38,164 bases of DNA, taken from positions 1 to 38,164 of the forward strand of contig CAIJYD010000001.1 of the NCBI GenBank assembly GCA_903824785.1, in the 5' to 3' direction. The translations under genes and the position numbers were made by a program. Below the pieces are notes generated by a model. That model made no database searches. It saw nothing but the letters and a program-made list of their open reading frames with translations, and was not told the origin of the DNA. The DNA comes from an uncultured Bacteroidota bacterium (GTDB lineage: Bacteria > Bacteroidota > Bacteroidia > Bacteroidales > VadinHA17). Of the stretch, positions 1 through 8,105 are shown piece after piece. Position 1 is the first letter of the stretch. Each line of letters starts with the position of its first letter.

Positions 1-159
1 CACTCTTTTGTCAATTATTTAAACTTACAGACTCAGAGGCAACTAATTTTAGCAGAAAATATTCCATTGCATTTATTTAAACGATAATTACTAATTTATA
101 AATTTTAAAATAAACCCCTTAATCGGAGGGGACTCAATATTCCCTCTTTTTCCTAAAAA

Positions 160-945
160 ATGATCTACAAAACCGATTACCATATGCACTCTATATTCAG
201 CGACGGACGTTCCTCTCCGGAGGATTATATTGCTCCTGCCCTCGCTGCCGGACTGAGTGAAATTGGGTTCTCTGAGCATCTGACTCTTTTTAAGGACCAG
301 GAAGAATGGAATATGAATCCTGTAAATATTGCTCCCTATATCAATAACATCCAGGCACTTCGAAACAGAACAAAGGATATTAAGGTTAAGACCGGACTTG
401 AAGTTGACTTTTTTGCAGGAAAAGAAAAAGAGATCCACGAATTCCTTAGTTCTTTCCCGCTTGATTATATTATCGGGTCTGTTCATTACCTGGGAGACAT
501 AAGCGTTGATATAGGTCCCGAATTTTATGAAGGAAAAAGTATTGATAAATTATTCGAATCGTATATTGATTCTGTCTGTGATGCTGTTGAATCCGAACTC
601 TTTGACATTATTGGTCACTGCGATTTAATCCGAATCTACGGTTATAAACCTTCGTCCGATCAGGAGCATCTTTACAGGAAACTGGCCAGAAGCATGAAAA
701 AGCATGATGTTGTCTTTGAGATAAATACCAACGGAAGAAACCGGCCACTGGCTGATTTTTATCCCGACAGAAAATATCTTCATATCTTCAGGGAGGAAAA
801 CGTTCCTGTCTGTGTCAATTCAGATGCACACATGCCATCGCGGGTAGGACAACATTTTGATGAGGCTTATGAGTTGTTAAGAGATGCGGGCTTTTCCGAA
901 ATGGCTGTTTTTGACAAAAGAGTACGCCGGATGGTTCCGTTTTGA
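160..945 (+). CDS. PHP-domain phosphoesterase, histidinol-phosphatase (HisJ/HisK) type
   Basis: The 261-residue protein begins with a metal-binding DYHMHSIFSDGRSS motif (His8 and His10). Further PHP ligands follow in SEHLTLF, GSVHYLG, GHCDLIRIYG and, near the C-terminus, NSDAHMPSRVG. These are the successive metal-site motifs of PHP phosphoesterases, and the length and order fit the histidinol-phosphatase subfamily, which dephosphorylates L-histidinol phosphate in the cytoplasm. No other histidine-biosynthesis gene lies in the window, so the substrate is inferred from the family only; another phosphomonoester is possible. The ATG follows an A-rich stretch with no clear Shine-Dalgarno sequence, as is usual in Bacteroidota. 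The stop codon directly abuts the stop of convergent mntP. Confidence 0.85.
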   Translation: MIYKTDYHMHSIFSDGRSSPEDYIAPALAAGLSEIGFSEHLTLFKDQEEWNMNPVNIAPYINNIQALRNRTKDIKVKTGLEVDFFAGKEKEIHEFLSSFPLDYIIGSVHYLGDISVDIGPEFYEGKSIDKLFESYIDSVCDAVESELFDIIGHCDLIRIYGYKPSSDQEHLYRKLARSMKKHDVVFEINTNGRNRPLADFYPDRKYLHIFREENVPVCVNSDAHMPSRVGQHFDEAYELLRDAGFSEMAVFDKRVRRMVPF

Positions 946-1509
946 TTAACCGGCAAGAAGGTGTTCTATGAAAATTTTAACACCAATTGCGATCAGTATT
1001 ATACCACCAATAATTTCAACTTTATTTCCCAGCCGTTTCCCGGCAGATTTTCCTATTCTTATCGCTGTCATTGAAGCAAGAAAAGTAATTGCTCCTATAA
1101 GAATTCCCGCTTCCCAGATCCTGACATCAAGAAGGGCAAAGCTGATTCCTACAGCAAAAGCATCAATACTAGTACCCAGAGCGATGGTCAGGAGGACTAA
1201 TAAGCTGCTGAAATCGCGTGGTTCCTCTTCTCTGGTTTGTTTTAGTCCCTCAACGATCATTCTGATCCCAAGGAACGAGAGTAACCCAAGGGCAACCCAA
1301 TGATCAGTAGCGCTTAATGCATCTGAAAATACTGATCCGAGGAAATAGCCGGCAACCGTTAAGCCACCCTGAAAGAGAGCAAGTACAACAGCAACCCCCG
1401 TTGCCTGTCCGAACATAATTCTGCTCCTGACAACACCATAAGATAGTGAAGCAGCAAATGTGTCAAAAGACAAGCCTAGAGCAATTGCCAGTATTGTAAA
1501 AAAGTCCAT
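946..1509 (-). CDS. mntP: Manganese efflux pump MntP
   Basis: A 187-residue integral membrane protein with about six hydrophobic segments, arranged as two repeats of three. Each half carries an acidic motif inside a helix: LSFDTFAASLSYG (Asp16) and TSIDAFAVGISFALLD. These Asp residues are essential for Mn(II) export in the MntP family. I chose the ATG at 1509 because Asp16 then falls at the E. coli position; an upstream in-frame start at 1605 would add 32 residues of unlike composition and would cover the dtd start. The gene is divergent from dtd. In many bacteria mntP follows a yybP-ykoY manganese riboswitch, but the 95-bp leader here is too short and shows no such element. Confidence 0.93.
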   Translation of the reverse strand: MDFFTILAIALGLSFDTFAASLSYGVVRSRIMFGQATGVAVVLALFQGGLTVAGYFLGSVFSDALSATDHWVALGLLSFLGIRMIVEGLKQTREEEPRDFSSLLVLLTIALGTSIDAFAVGISFALLDVRIWEAGILIGAITFLASMTAIRIGKSAGKRLGNKVEIIGGIILIAIGVKIFIEHLLAG

Positions 1510-1604
1510 TGAACAAACATAAGTTGCGCAAATATAATATAAATCGTCACTTATTTTTTTTTGAAGACGAATGCATATATTTGAACGTAATAAAAACGGG
1601 TTCA
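1510..1604. promoter_or_regulatory. Divergent promoter region between mntP and dtd
   Basis: Both genes have a perfect Bacteroidota -7 box (consensus TAnnTTTG). TATATTTG reads on the minus strand at 1529-1536, towards mntP, and the same TATATTTG reads on the plus strand at 1576-1583, towards dtd. They lie 39 bp apart and each is about 20 bp from its start codon. No convincing -33 TTG element at the usual spacing was found for either, so the boxes rest on the -7 match and their placement alone. Confidence 0.4.
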
Positions 1605-2057
1605 ATGAGAGCTGTTATTCAACGGGTAAGCAGAGCCTCTGTAACAATCAGGAAAAAGATCAAATCAGAAACAGGACCGGGACTACTTGTCTTTGCCGGC
1701 ATTGAAGACGCTGATAACGAAACTGATGTGGAATGGCTATGCAATAAAATTGTTCAACTCCGCATTTTTAATGACACCAATGAGGTTATGAACCTTTCTG
1801 TTCTGGATTCCGGAGGCGACATCCTTGTTGTCAGTCAGTTCACTCTTCATGCAAAAACCCGGAAAGGAAACAGGCCATCGTATATCCGCGCAGCAAATCC
1901 GGATGTGGCAATTCCTTTGTACAACAGTTTTGTAACCCGCCTCTCAGTGCTTCTGGGGAAAGAGGTTGCTACCGGCGAGTTTGGTGCAATGATGGAGATA
2001 GAACTGGTTAATGACGGACCGGTTACAATAATAATTGATACAAAACAAAAGGAATAG
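1605..2057 (+). CDS. dtd: D-aminoacyl-tRNA deacylase
   Basis: The 150-residue protein starts MRAVIQRVSRASVTI, the typical DTD N-terminus. It carries VVSQFTLHAKTRKGNRPS with the conserved SQFTL active-site strand, and ends with NDGPVTIIID, which holds the Gly-cisPro motif that rejects L-aminoacyl-tRNA. DTD hydrolyses D-aminoacyl-tRNA (and Gly-tRNA(Ala)) in the cytoplasm, protecting translation. The length equals the family standard with this start; the reading frame extends upstream to 1509, but that 32-residue stretch is not conserved in type and overlaps the mntP start. The gene appears monocistronic, with about 220 bp to the next large gene. Confidence 0.95.
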   Translation: MRAVIQRVSRASVTIRKKIKSETGPGLLVFAGIEDADNETDVEWLCNKIVQLRIFNDTNEVMNLSVLDSGGDILVVSQFTLHAKTRKGNRPSYIRAANPDVAIPLYNSFVTRLSVLLGKEVATGEFGAMMEIELVNDGPVTIIIDTKQKE

Positions 2058-2193
2058 TTATAAATGGAGTTCCGGTCTTAATTTAACCTAAAAACTGAAG
2101 CCAGAGGAGAAACAAAATAATTTTCAACCACAGGTCTGATGGCTTCTGCGAGCCCTTTGTAACAGATAATACAATAAAAAGCAAATTTATATT

Positions 2194-2265
2194 ATGATGA
2201 AAACAAAAAGCATTATATTGACCCCGTGCTTTTTTCTCCTATTGTCACTGTTTTGTTTAACATAA
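2194..2265 (+). other. Orphan 23-codon mini-ORF resembling a signal peptide
   Basis: ATG at 2194 (or 2197) opens a short frame that stops with TAA at 2263-2265. Its translation is two Met, a Lys-Thr-Lys n-region, then IILTPCFFLLLSLFCLT, which is a near-perfect signal-peptide or lipoprotein n-region plus h-region with no mature protein behind it. It ends 11 bp before the chosen deoC ATG. It may be the remnant of a lost secreted-protein gene, a small membrane peptide, or a translated leader for deoC. The rest of the 2058-2276 gap shows no other gene. Confidence 0.3.
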
Positions 2266-2276
2266 TTAATGATTTT

Positions 2277-3149
2277 ATGACAAAACTATATCAAAAACTA
2301 ATCAAATCATGTCCGTCGGAAACAGACATTAAAAAGGGACTAAATAAAATATCTTCCTTTTCGCCATCAGAGGCAGACAAACACCTGCTGATGAGCATCT
2401 TGAATGTTATTGATCTTACAAGCCTCAATACTACTGATAACCGGAGCCAGATAATACATTTTACAGGAAAGGTAAACAGTTTTTCGGGCAGGTATTCAAA
2501 TATTCCAAATATCGCAGCAATTTGCGTCTTTCCTAATTTTGTCTCTGTGGTAAAAGAGAAACTGACTGCCAAGAATGTAAAAATTGCTGCCGTAGCAGGA
2601 GCTTTTCCTACTTCACAAACATTCAGGAGTATTAAAGTTACCGAATGTAAGATGGCAATTGAAGCCGGAGCTGACGAAATAGATATTGTTATTCCTGTTG
2701 GTGCTTTTCTAGGAAACGATTTCGCTGCAGTTGCCGATGAAATAAAAGAGATCAAAGCAGCCATCGGGGAAAAACAATTAAAAGTAATCGTTGAATCGGG
2801 CCTGCTGGGTGATTACGAGCATATCTTCAATGCATCGATGATAGCGATGGATGCGGGAGCCGATTTTATTAAAACATCTACCGGAAAGACACCCGTCTCA
2901 GCAACGCCGGAAGCAGCATTTGTTATGTGCCGTGCAATCTCTGATTTCTATTCGGAAACAGGTATAAGGGTTGGATTCAAGGCTGCCGGAGGAATAGTAA
3001 GTGCAGCTGATGCAATAAATTACTATCAGATTGTTAATCATTGTCTTGGACAAGAGTGGTTAAATAATTCGCTTTTCCGGATTGGGGCCAGCCGGCTCGC
3101 AAATAATATTCTGTCAGAAATTTCCGGTTGCCGGATTGATCATTTCTGA
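2277..3149 (+). CDS. deoC: Deoxyribose-phosphate aldolase
   Basis: A class I aldolase of 290 residues that splits 2-deoxy-D-ribose 5-phosphate into acetaldehyde and glyceraldehyde 3-phosphate during deoxynucleoside catabolism. The Schiff-base lysine is Lys199 in DFIKTSTGKTP, and the second catalytic lysine is Lys235 in VGFKAAGGI. The N-terminal segment of about 60 residues before the TIM barrel makes it longer than the roughly 220-260 residue bacterial norm, which is common in Bacteroidota. The frame stays open upstream to a GTG at 2226, but ATG 2277 avoids overlap with the signal-peptide-like mini-ORF. No other deo gene is nearby. Confidence 0.92.
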   Translation: MTKLYQKLIKSCPSETDIKKGLNKISSFSPSEADKHLLMSILNVIDLTSLNTTDNRSQIIHFTGKVNSFSGRYSNIPNIAAICVFPNFVSVVKEKLTAKNVKIAAVAGAFPTSQTFRSIKVTECKMAIEAGADEIDIVIPVGAFLGNDFAAVADEIKEIKAAIGEKQLKVIVESGLLGDYEHIFNASMIAMDAGADFIKTSTGKTPVSATPEAAFVMCRAISDFYSETGIRVGFKAAGGIVSAADAINYYQIVNHCLGQEWLNNSLFRIGASRLANNILSEISGCRIDHF

Positions 3150-3223
3150 GAAATTGTACTCATCTTTTTTTGATTTTTCATTTGATATTATCATTACTTT
3201 TGTGTTATGATTTCCCAAAATTG

Positions 3224-4315
3224 ATGAGTAATTCCAGTACGGTTATGCAGCAAGATACCATTCCTGCCACAAAGCCTGGCTTTCAATTCTATTTAAAGCT
3301 GAAACCTCATCCTGATGTAATCACAAAAGCTTCTGAATCAATTGTCTTTCAGGACTCTGCAAAGCTGAAAGCTTACTCGGAATTTATCAGCAAATCGCGC
3401 AGGTCAAAAGATTCCGCTCAAAGCAGGACAACCATTGCTTCAATGCAAGCCGGACAATTTATTACTGACACCACTTCGGTCTGCAGCAGAAACAGCATTC
3501 TTGACGTCACCTTTTCCGATTCAACTCAGATTGTTTATTTACCTGAAGTGGCCTCGTCCGACAAGTTCCCTTTCATTTTTACGGAAAAAAACAGGCTAAA
3601 AACAGAAGAGGCCAGGGCTTCTCTTATAAAACACCTTAAGCCCGGGCAAAAAATTCCGGATCAGCCTCTTCATGATGACTGGATAATCGGAATCATTATG
3701 GTAGCAGCTTTCATATATTCCCTTATCGGAGCAACGTCAAAGAGCGTTTTGCCCGGAGTTGCAAGATTTTTCATGTTAAGGGGGGTTACTGATACATCTT
3801 CTGCAAGGGATGGCGGCGGATTGTTTCACTGGCAAGCCACCATAATAAATTTCGTCTCATTTCTTATAATTGGCCTTTTTGCTTATTCCGCAGGTGTTTA
3901 CTATAATTTTATTCCCTCCGGAATAAATGATATATTATTCTGGGTAATCTCACTTGGTATAATAATAATTGCGATCACATTACGTCATATTTTGTGCATA
4001 ATAACAGGAAATGCCAGCGGTGAGAAGGAGGTTTTCCATGAGTATCTGCTTGGAATTTACCAATCATACAGGTTTAGTGCAATGTTCCTTTTCATCATAA
4101 TAATTCTGATGGTTTATACCGTTTTTTTTCCGGCCAATTTCTGCTTTATTGCCGGGATTATTGTAATTGCAGCAATGTATCTTATCCGGATTATAAGACT
4201 GATGATTATTTTTCTAAAGCGGAATATCTCAATATTCTATTTGATTTTATACCTTTGTGCGCTGGAAATTCTGCCTGTTTTGATTTCGGTGAAATATTTT
4301 ACAGGCCTTGTTTAA
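3224..4315 (+). CDS. DUF4271 family membrane protein
   Basis: 363 residues: a hydrophilic N-terminal half of about 150 residues, rich in Ser, Thr and Lys, then six hydrophobic segments from DDWIIGIIMVAAFIYSLIG to LILYLCALEILPVLISV. This architecture and its place directly upstream of hemD match the Bacteroidota-specific DUF4271 family, whose function is unknown. I placed the start at ATG 3224; a TTG at 3170 would add 18 hydrophobic residues that look like a signal anchor, so the N-terminus is uncertain. The 44-bp gap to hemD and the clear terminator after hemD suggest co-transcription. A link to heme synthesis is only suggested by the conserved pairing. Confidence 0.75.
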   Translation: MSNSSTVMQQDTIPATKPGFQFYLKLKPHPDVITKASESIVFQDSAKLKAYSEFISKSRRSKDSAQSRTTIASMQAGQFITDTTSVCSRNSILDVTFSDSTQIVYLPEVASSDKFPFIFTEKNRLKTEEARASLIKHLKPGQKIPDQPLHDDWIIGIIMVAAFIYSLIGATSKSVLPGVARFFMLRGVTDTSSARDGGGLFHWQATIINFVSFLIIGLFAYSAGVYYNFIPSGINDILFWVISLGIIIIAITLRHILCIITGNASGEKEVFHEYLLGIYQSYRFSAMFLFIIIILMVYTVFFPANFCFIAGIIVIAAMYLIRIIRLMIIFLKRNISIFYLILYLCALEILPVLISVKYFTGLV

Positions 4316-4359
4316 ATTGGCAAGTGTTACTTTGAAAGAGAAATTTAAACTTTAAAGAG

Positions 4360-5112
4360 TTGAGAATAAGGAAGATTTTAGTATCGCAGCCAGAACCATT
4401 AAATCCGAAATCTCCATATTTCGAGCTGGCAAAGAAATACAATCTGAAAATTGATTTCAAACCCTTTATTGAGGTAGAAGGTGTCCCGTCAAAAGATTTT
4501 CGCCAACAAAAAATCAATATCCTTGATTTTAGTGCCGTAGTCTTTACCAGCAAAACAGGGATAGATCATTTTTTCAGGATTTGTACTGAACTGAGGGCTG
4601 TTGTTCCTGATACAATGAAATATTTCTGCATTACTGAGAATGTTGCATTTTATTTGCAGAAGTATATTGTTTACCGCAAGCGGAAAATTTTCTATGGGAA
4701 GGCCAAATTTCAGGATCTTATAGATGTAATTGCAAAGCACAAGGATGATAACTTCTTTGTGCCTCTCTCTGAACCACATAATGCTGAAATTCCGGACTTA
4801 CTCGAAAAAAATGGGATAAAGCATACCATAGGAACTCTTTATAAAACTATTAGTGCCGACTTTTCCAATCTGAAGGATTTCGATTATGACATTCTTGTGT
4901 TTTATAGTCCGTCAGGTATTAAATCCCTTAAAGATAATTTCCCCGGGTTTATACAGGGAGAGGTAAAAATTGCTGCCTTCGGACCAACAACTGCAAGTGC
5001 CGTTGAGAATGAAGGGCTGAGACTAGATATAAATGCCCCTAATCCAAAAGCACCTTCTATGACAATGGCTCTTGATGATTTTCTTAAAGATTACAACAGG
5101 AATTTAAAGTAA
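4360..5112 (+). CDS. hemD: Uroporphyrinogen-III synthase
   Basis: 250 residues. HemD closes hydroxymethylbilane to uroporphyrinogen III in heme and siroheme biosynthesis. The protein opens with KILVSQPEPLNPKSPYFELA and has VVFTSKTGIDHFF, DILVFYSPSGIKSLKDNFPG and VKIAAFGPTTASAVENEG, the loops lining the cleft between the two alpha/beta domains in this divergent family. The start codon is TTG (4360-4362), preceded by AAAGAG; the next downstream Met would remove the first conserved strand. The gene probably forms an operon with the DUF4271 gene and is followed by a strong terminator. No other heme-pathway enzyme is in the window except CtaB. Confidence 0.87.
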   Translation: MRIRKILVSQPEPLNPKSPYFELAKKYNLKIDFKPFIEVEGVPSKDFRQQKINILDFSAVVFTSKTGIDHFFRICTELRAVVPDTMKYFCITENVAFYLQKYIVYRKRKIFYGKAKFQDLIDVIAKHKDDNFFVPLSEPHNAEIPDLLEKNGIKHTIGTLYKTISADFSNLKDFDYDILVFYSPSGIKSLKDNFPGFIQGEVKIAAFGPTTASAVENEGLRLDINAPNPKAPSMTMALDDFLKDYNRNLK

Positions 5113-5135
5113 AAAAACAGTTACACAATATTTAC

Positions 5136-5189
5136 TTGCCTGAAAGTCCCGAAATAATCATCCGGAAAAACTTTCAGGTAATTTTTTTT
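5136..5189 (+). terminator. Intrinsic terminator after hemD, abutting the rnpA start codon
   Basis: A 12-bp inverted repeat (5' arm 5136-5147 TTGCCTGAAAGT; 3' arm 5170-5181 ACTTTCAGGTAA, one G-U pair) encloses a 22-nt loop that can itself form a short CCG/CGG stem. Eight consecutive T follow (5182-5189). This is a textbook Rho-independent signal. The rnpA ATG comes only two bases later, so the hairpin lies wholly in the rnpA leader. Confidence 0.8.
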
Positions 5190-5191
5190 AT

Positions 5192-5587
5192 ATGATTGCC
5201 ACGAGGGAAACATTTGATAAAGCTGAAAAACTTTGCAGCAGAAAAATAATTTCTGCCCTGTTCGAAAGCGGGAATATATTCTATACATCCTGTTTTAAAG
5301 TTGTCTGGGGAAAAAGTCCTTTAGTGCTTCCTCGTCCGGCACAGGTTACTTTCAGCGTTTCCAAGAGGGGTTTCCGGCTTGCAGTAACAAGGAACCTGAT
5401 AAAAAGGAGAATGAGGGAAACATACAGAAAAAACAAAGCACTTCTTTATGAACACCTGATTTCAATAAATAGTCAGATTGCTTTTGTTGTAATTCTCAGG
5501 GGAAACTCCGTTCCCGATTACATTACAATCGAAAAATCCATGAAAGAGATGATCAATAAGCTTATCGCTCTGAATATAAAGAATTAA
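5192..5587 (+). CDS. rnpA: Ribonuclease P protein component
   Basis: The 131-residue basic protein binds the RNase P RNA and helps it mature tRNA 5' ends. It has the family signature RNLIKRRMRETYRKNK in the middle, preceded by the VTFSVSKRGFRLAV strand pair, and a central beta-alpha-beta core of usual length. ATG 5192 is the only plausible start: the conserved N-terminal segment (FDKAEKLCSRKIISALFESG) begins seven residues in. The start codon is two bases after the T-tract of an intrinsic terminator, leaving no room for a promoter between them. rpmH and yidD, common partners elsewhere, are not adjacent. Ctp follows after 74 bp. Confidence 0.93.
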   Translation: MIATRETFDKAEKLCSRKIISALFESGNIFYTSCFKVVWGKSPLVLPRPAQVTFSVSKRGFRLAVTRNLIKRRMRETYRKNKALLYEHLISINSQIAFVVILRGNSVPDYITIEKSMKEMINKLIALNIKN

Positions 5588-5661
5588 GAATAAGAATGAC
5601 AGACGACGAAAGTCCGGTTTTTCTTCTTATTTTCGTCGTTCCAAATAAAGCCATATCGGTT

Positions 5662-7407
5662 ATGAAAAAAACAGGTGCAGGAAAGATCATCATCGTTTTG
5701 ACCATGATACTGATTGCAGGTATCACGACAGGATTTCTGGTAAGTCAGGATACAAGAGATTTCAGGATTGCAAAAAATCTTGACATCTTTTTTTCTCTCT
5801 TCAGGGAGCTTAATACCTTTTATGTTGATGAGATAGACCCTGATAAAGTAGTCAAATCGGGGATTGACAATATGCTTAAAAACCTGGATCCTTATACCGT
5901 CTACTATCCAGAATCGGAGGCTGATGAATTCACTTTTATGACAACAGGTAAATATGGAGGAATCGGTTCGTTGGTACGAAATAGCGGAGACTATATTGTT
6001 ATAAGTGAGGTATATAAAGGATTTCCTGCCGATCTCGCCGGTATCAAAGCAGGAGATCTTCTTACTAAAGTAGACGGAATATCTCTAAAAGGTTTTTCAA
6101 CAGATAAAGTCAGTGAAAAGTTAAAAGGAAATCCAGGAACAGATATTACAGTTACAATTGATAGAAACGGAAAGGAAACTGATTATAAACTTAAAAGAGA
6201 AAAGATTTTCATTCCCCCTGTTCCCTATTATGGAATGATTGATTCTAAAACAGGGTATATCCGCTTTACCAATTTCACTCAAAATTGCATTGATGATGTT
6301 AAAAATGCACTTATATCTTTAAAAACCAATAACCCCCAACAGATTATTCTCGATCTGAGAGGGAATCCGGGAGGGTTACTGACAGAAGCCGTAGAGATCG
6401 TAAACCTTTTTGTAAACCAGGATAATGAGGTTGTTACAACAAAAGGGAAAGTTAAGCAGTTTGATGAGGTTTTCAAGACGACCAAGCCTGCGGTTGATGA
6501 AAAAATTGCACTTGCCGTAATAATTAACAGAGGTTCCGCCTCAGCATCAGAGATTGTAGCAGGTGCCATACAAGACCTTGACAGAGGCATAATTGTAGGT
6601 CAGCGTTCTTATGGAAAAGGTCTGGTTCAGATAACCCGCCCTCTAAGTTATAATACTCAGCTTAAAGTGACTACTGCAAAATATTACATCCCAAGCGGAA
6701 GATGCATTCAGGCACGCGATTTCTCTCACCCGAACGAAGATGGCAGTGTTGGTATAATTCCCGATTCCCTCATTTCTGAATTCAAAACCAGAGCCGGCAG
6801 GGTAGTTAAAGACGGAGGAGGTATTGCTCCGGATATTGAAATCTTACCTGACCCTCTTAGCCAGATAGCTACGGAGCTCTATCTCCGAAACTACATTTTT
6901 GATTTCGCAACAAACTATTACTGGAATCGTCCCATGGTTAAATCTCCCGGACAGTTCTCTTTTACCGATCAGGATTATGCCGATTTCAAATCTTTCCTTC
7001 AGAAGAGGGATTTCAGTTACAAAACTGGAACGGAGGAGTCGTTCAATGACCTGATTACCAGTGCAAAAAGAGAGAAATATTACGATATTCACAAAGATCT
7101 TTTTAATGAACTGGAAAAAGATATTGCCCATAGTCTCGATCAGGATCTTACCCTCTTCAGAAGTGAAATAACTGAACTTATTGAAGATGAAATTATCAGC
7201 CGATATTTTTATGAAGCCGGAGCCATAGAATGGACAATAAAAAAGGATGAACAGATTATAAAAGCGCTTGAAGTTCTGAACAATAAAGAAGAATACTATT
7301 CAATTCTGAAAGGAAAATCCGGCTCTATATTGTCACGAAAAAAGAATGATCTTACGGGGAGGAAACCGGAGTTAACCGGAATCCGCAAAACTCAGGAACC
7401 AGCCTGA
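5662..7407 (+). CDS. S41 family C-terminal processing peptidase
   Basis: 581 residues. An N-terminal hydrophobic segment (KIIIVLTMILIAGITTGFLV) acts as signal anchor, so the enzyme works in the periplasm. A PDZ domain (about residues 90-165, with GIGSLVRNSGDYIVISEVY) precedes the S41 protease core. NRGSASASEIVAGAIQD holds the nucleophile, probably Ser294, and SYGKGLVQ the general base Lys319; the 25-residue spacing equals that of E. coli Prc. A C-terminal helical extension of about 170 residues follows. Such proteases trim the C-termini of envelope proteins. I chose ATG 5662 because it directly precedes the signal segment; the frame is open from 5596. It probably follows rnpA in the same transcript and ends 11 bp from convergent moaE. 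Confidence 0.9.
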   Translation: MKKTGAGKIIIVLTMILIAGITTGFLVSQDTRDFRIAKNLDIFFSLFRELNTFYVDEIDPDKVVKSGIDNMLKNLDPYTVYYPESEADEFTFMTTGKYGGIGSLVRNSGDYIVISEVYKGFPADLAGIKAGDLLTKVDGISLKGFSTDKVSEKLKGNPGTDITVTIDRNGKETDYKLKREKIFIPPVPYYGMIDSKTGYIRFTNFTQNCIDDVKNALISLKTNNPQQIILDLRGNPGGLLTEAVEIVNLFVNQDNEVVTTKGKVKQFDEVFKTTKPAVDEKIALAVIINRGSASASEIVAGAIQDLDRGIIVGQRSYGKGLVQITRPLSYNTQLKVTTAKYYIPSGRCIQARDFSHPNEDGSVGIIPDSLISEFKTRAGRVVKDGGGIAPDIEILPDPLSQIATELYLRNYIFDFATNYYWNRPMVKSPGQFSFTDQDYADFKSFLQKRDFSYKTGTEESFNDLITSAKREKYYDIHKDLFNELEKDIAHSLDQDLTLFRSEITELIEDEIISRYFYEAGAIEWTIKKDEQIIKALEVLNNKEEYYSILKGKSGSILSRKKNDLTGRKPELTGIRKTQEPA

Positions 7408-7418
7408 ACAGATCTTTC

Positions 7419-7844
7419 TTATTTCCAGCCATGAGAGTCGTCATCAAAAAGCTCTTTTTTCCAGACCGGCAATTTTTCCTTAATCAGTTCTACTGTTTTA
7501 CTACAAGCCTGCATAGCCTGATGCCTGTGACCAGCTGAAACAAAAACCAGAAGAGAGATCTCTCCGGCTTTAACAATTCCGGTTGAATGAACTATCCCGA
7601 TTGATTTCACATCCGGGAATTCCGAAAAAACGGCCTCTTTAATTTTACCAGCTTCAATGTCAGCCATTCCTTCATAAGCAGAATATTCGATGGCTAAAAC
7701 CTTTTTTCCATCAATTTTGTCAGCTCTTACCTGGCCCAGAAAAAGAGAGTGGCCTCCGGAACCGGTCTCTTCTCCGGCCTTTTCTATCAAGGCGGTTATT
7801 ACTTCCTGAGTTACCCGCCCGTTAATGAGATAGTTGTTTAACAT
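7419..7844 (-). CDS. moaE: Molybdopterin synthase catalytic subunit
   Basis: 141 residues. MoaE transfers sulfur from the MoaD C-terminal thiocarboxylate to precursor Z, making molybdopterin. Recognisable elements are FLGQVRADKIDGKKVLAIEY, VSAGHRHQAMQAC with the substrate-binding His-Arg-His, and LPVWKKELFDD with the conserved catalytic lysines. Length and order match the family. It lies 27 bp downstream of moaD on the same strand, so the two subunits are probably translated from one message. No moaA, moaC, moeA or molybdoenzyme gene lies in this window. Confidence 0.94.
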   Translation of the reverse strand: MLNNYLINGRVTQEVITALIEKAGEETGSGGHSLFLGQVRADKIDGKKVLAIEYSAYEGMADIEAGKIKEAVFSEFPDVKSIGIVHSTGIVKAGEISLLVFVSAGHRHQAMQACSKTVELIKEKLPVWKKELFDDDSHGWK

Positions 7845-7871
7845 AAGCTGCAGCTAATTGATTTTTAATTT

Positions 7872-8105
7872 CTATCCTCCTGCAAATGGCGGCATCAATG
7901 CCACCTCATCTTCGTCGTTCAGCTCCGGATCGTCATCAATGATTGCACTATTCAGAGAGAACCGGTAATTATAATGTGATATTTCCGGAAAGTCGTCCCG
8001 GATCCGAAGCTTAAGGTCACCTAAAGATTTCACCTCATTGTAGTGTTTGCAGTTAGTGCCTGTAACTTCTGCTAAAACTCCGAAAAACAATACTTTAACT
8101 TGCAT
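7872..8105 (-). CDS. moaD: Molybdopterin synthase sulfur carrier subunit
   Basis: 77 residues with a ubiquitin-like beta-grasp pattern, starting MQVKVLFFGVLAEVTG and ending VALMPPFAGG. The terminal Gly-Gly is the residue pair that is adenylated and thiocarboxylated, and PPFAGG is diagnostic of MoaD. The moaE gene directly downstream settles the assignment over ThiS or other beta-grasp carriers. The gene is 70 bp downstream of polA on the same strand; a short GC hairpin without a T-tract lies between them, so read-through from polA is possible. Confidence 0.93.
   Translation of the reverse strand: MQVKVLFFGVLAEVTGTNCKHYNEVKSLGDLKLRIRDDFPEISHYNYRFSLNSAIIDDDPELNDEDEVALMPPFAGG

Noticed and set aside
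115-131. CCCCT/AGGGG hairpin upstream of the PHP gene
   Set aside because: Five base pairs only and no conserved context; cannot be assigned as terminator or regulatory element.
968-1303. 111-residue plus-strand ORF inside mntP
   Set aside because: It is the antisense shadow of a membrane-protein gene and has no recognisable domain.
2226-2276. GTG-initiated N-terminal extension of deoC
   Set aside because: It overlaps the signal-peptide-like frame and adds residues unlike the family N-terminus; ATG 2277 is the better start.
3170-3223. TTG start adding 18 hydrophobic residues to the DUF4271 protein
   Set aside because: ATG 3224 is available and leads directly into the hydrophilic region; kept only as an alternative.
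7872-8105. ThiS or another beta-grasp sulfur carrier
   Set aside because: The PPFAGG end and the moaE gene directly downstream identify MoaD.
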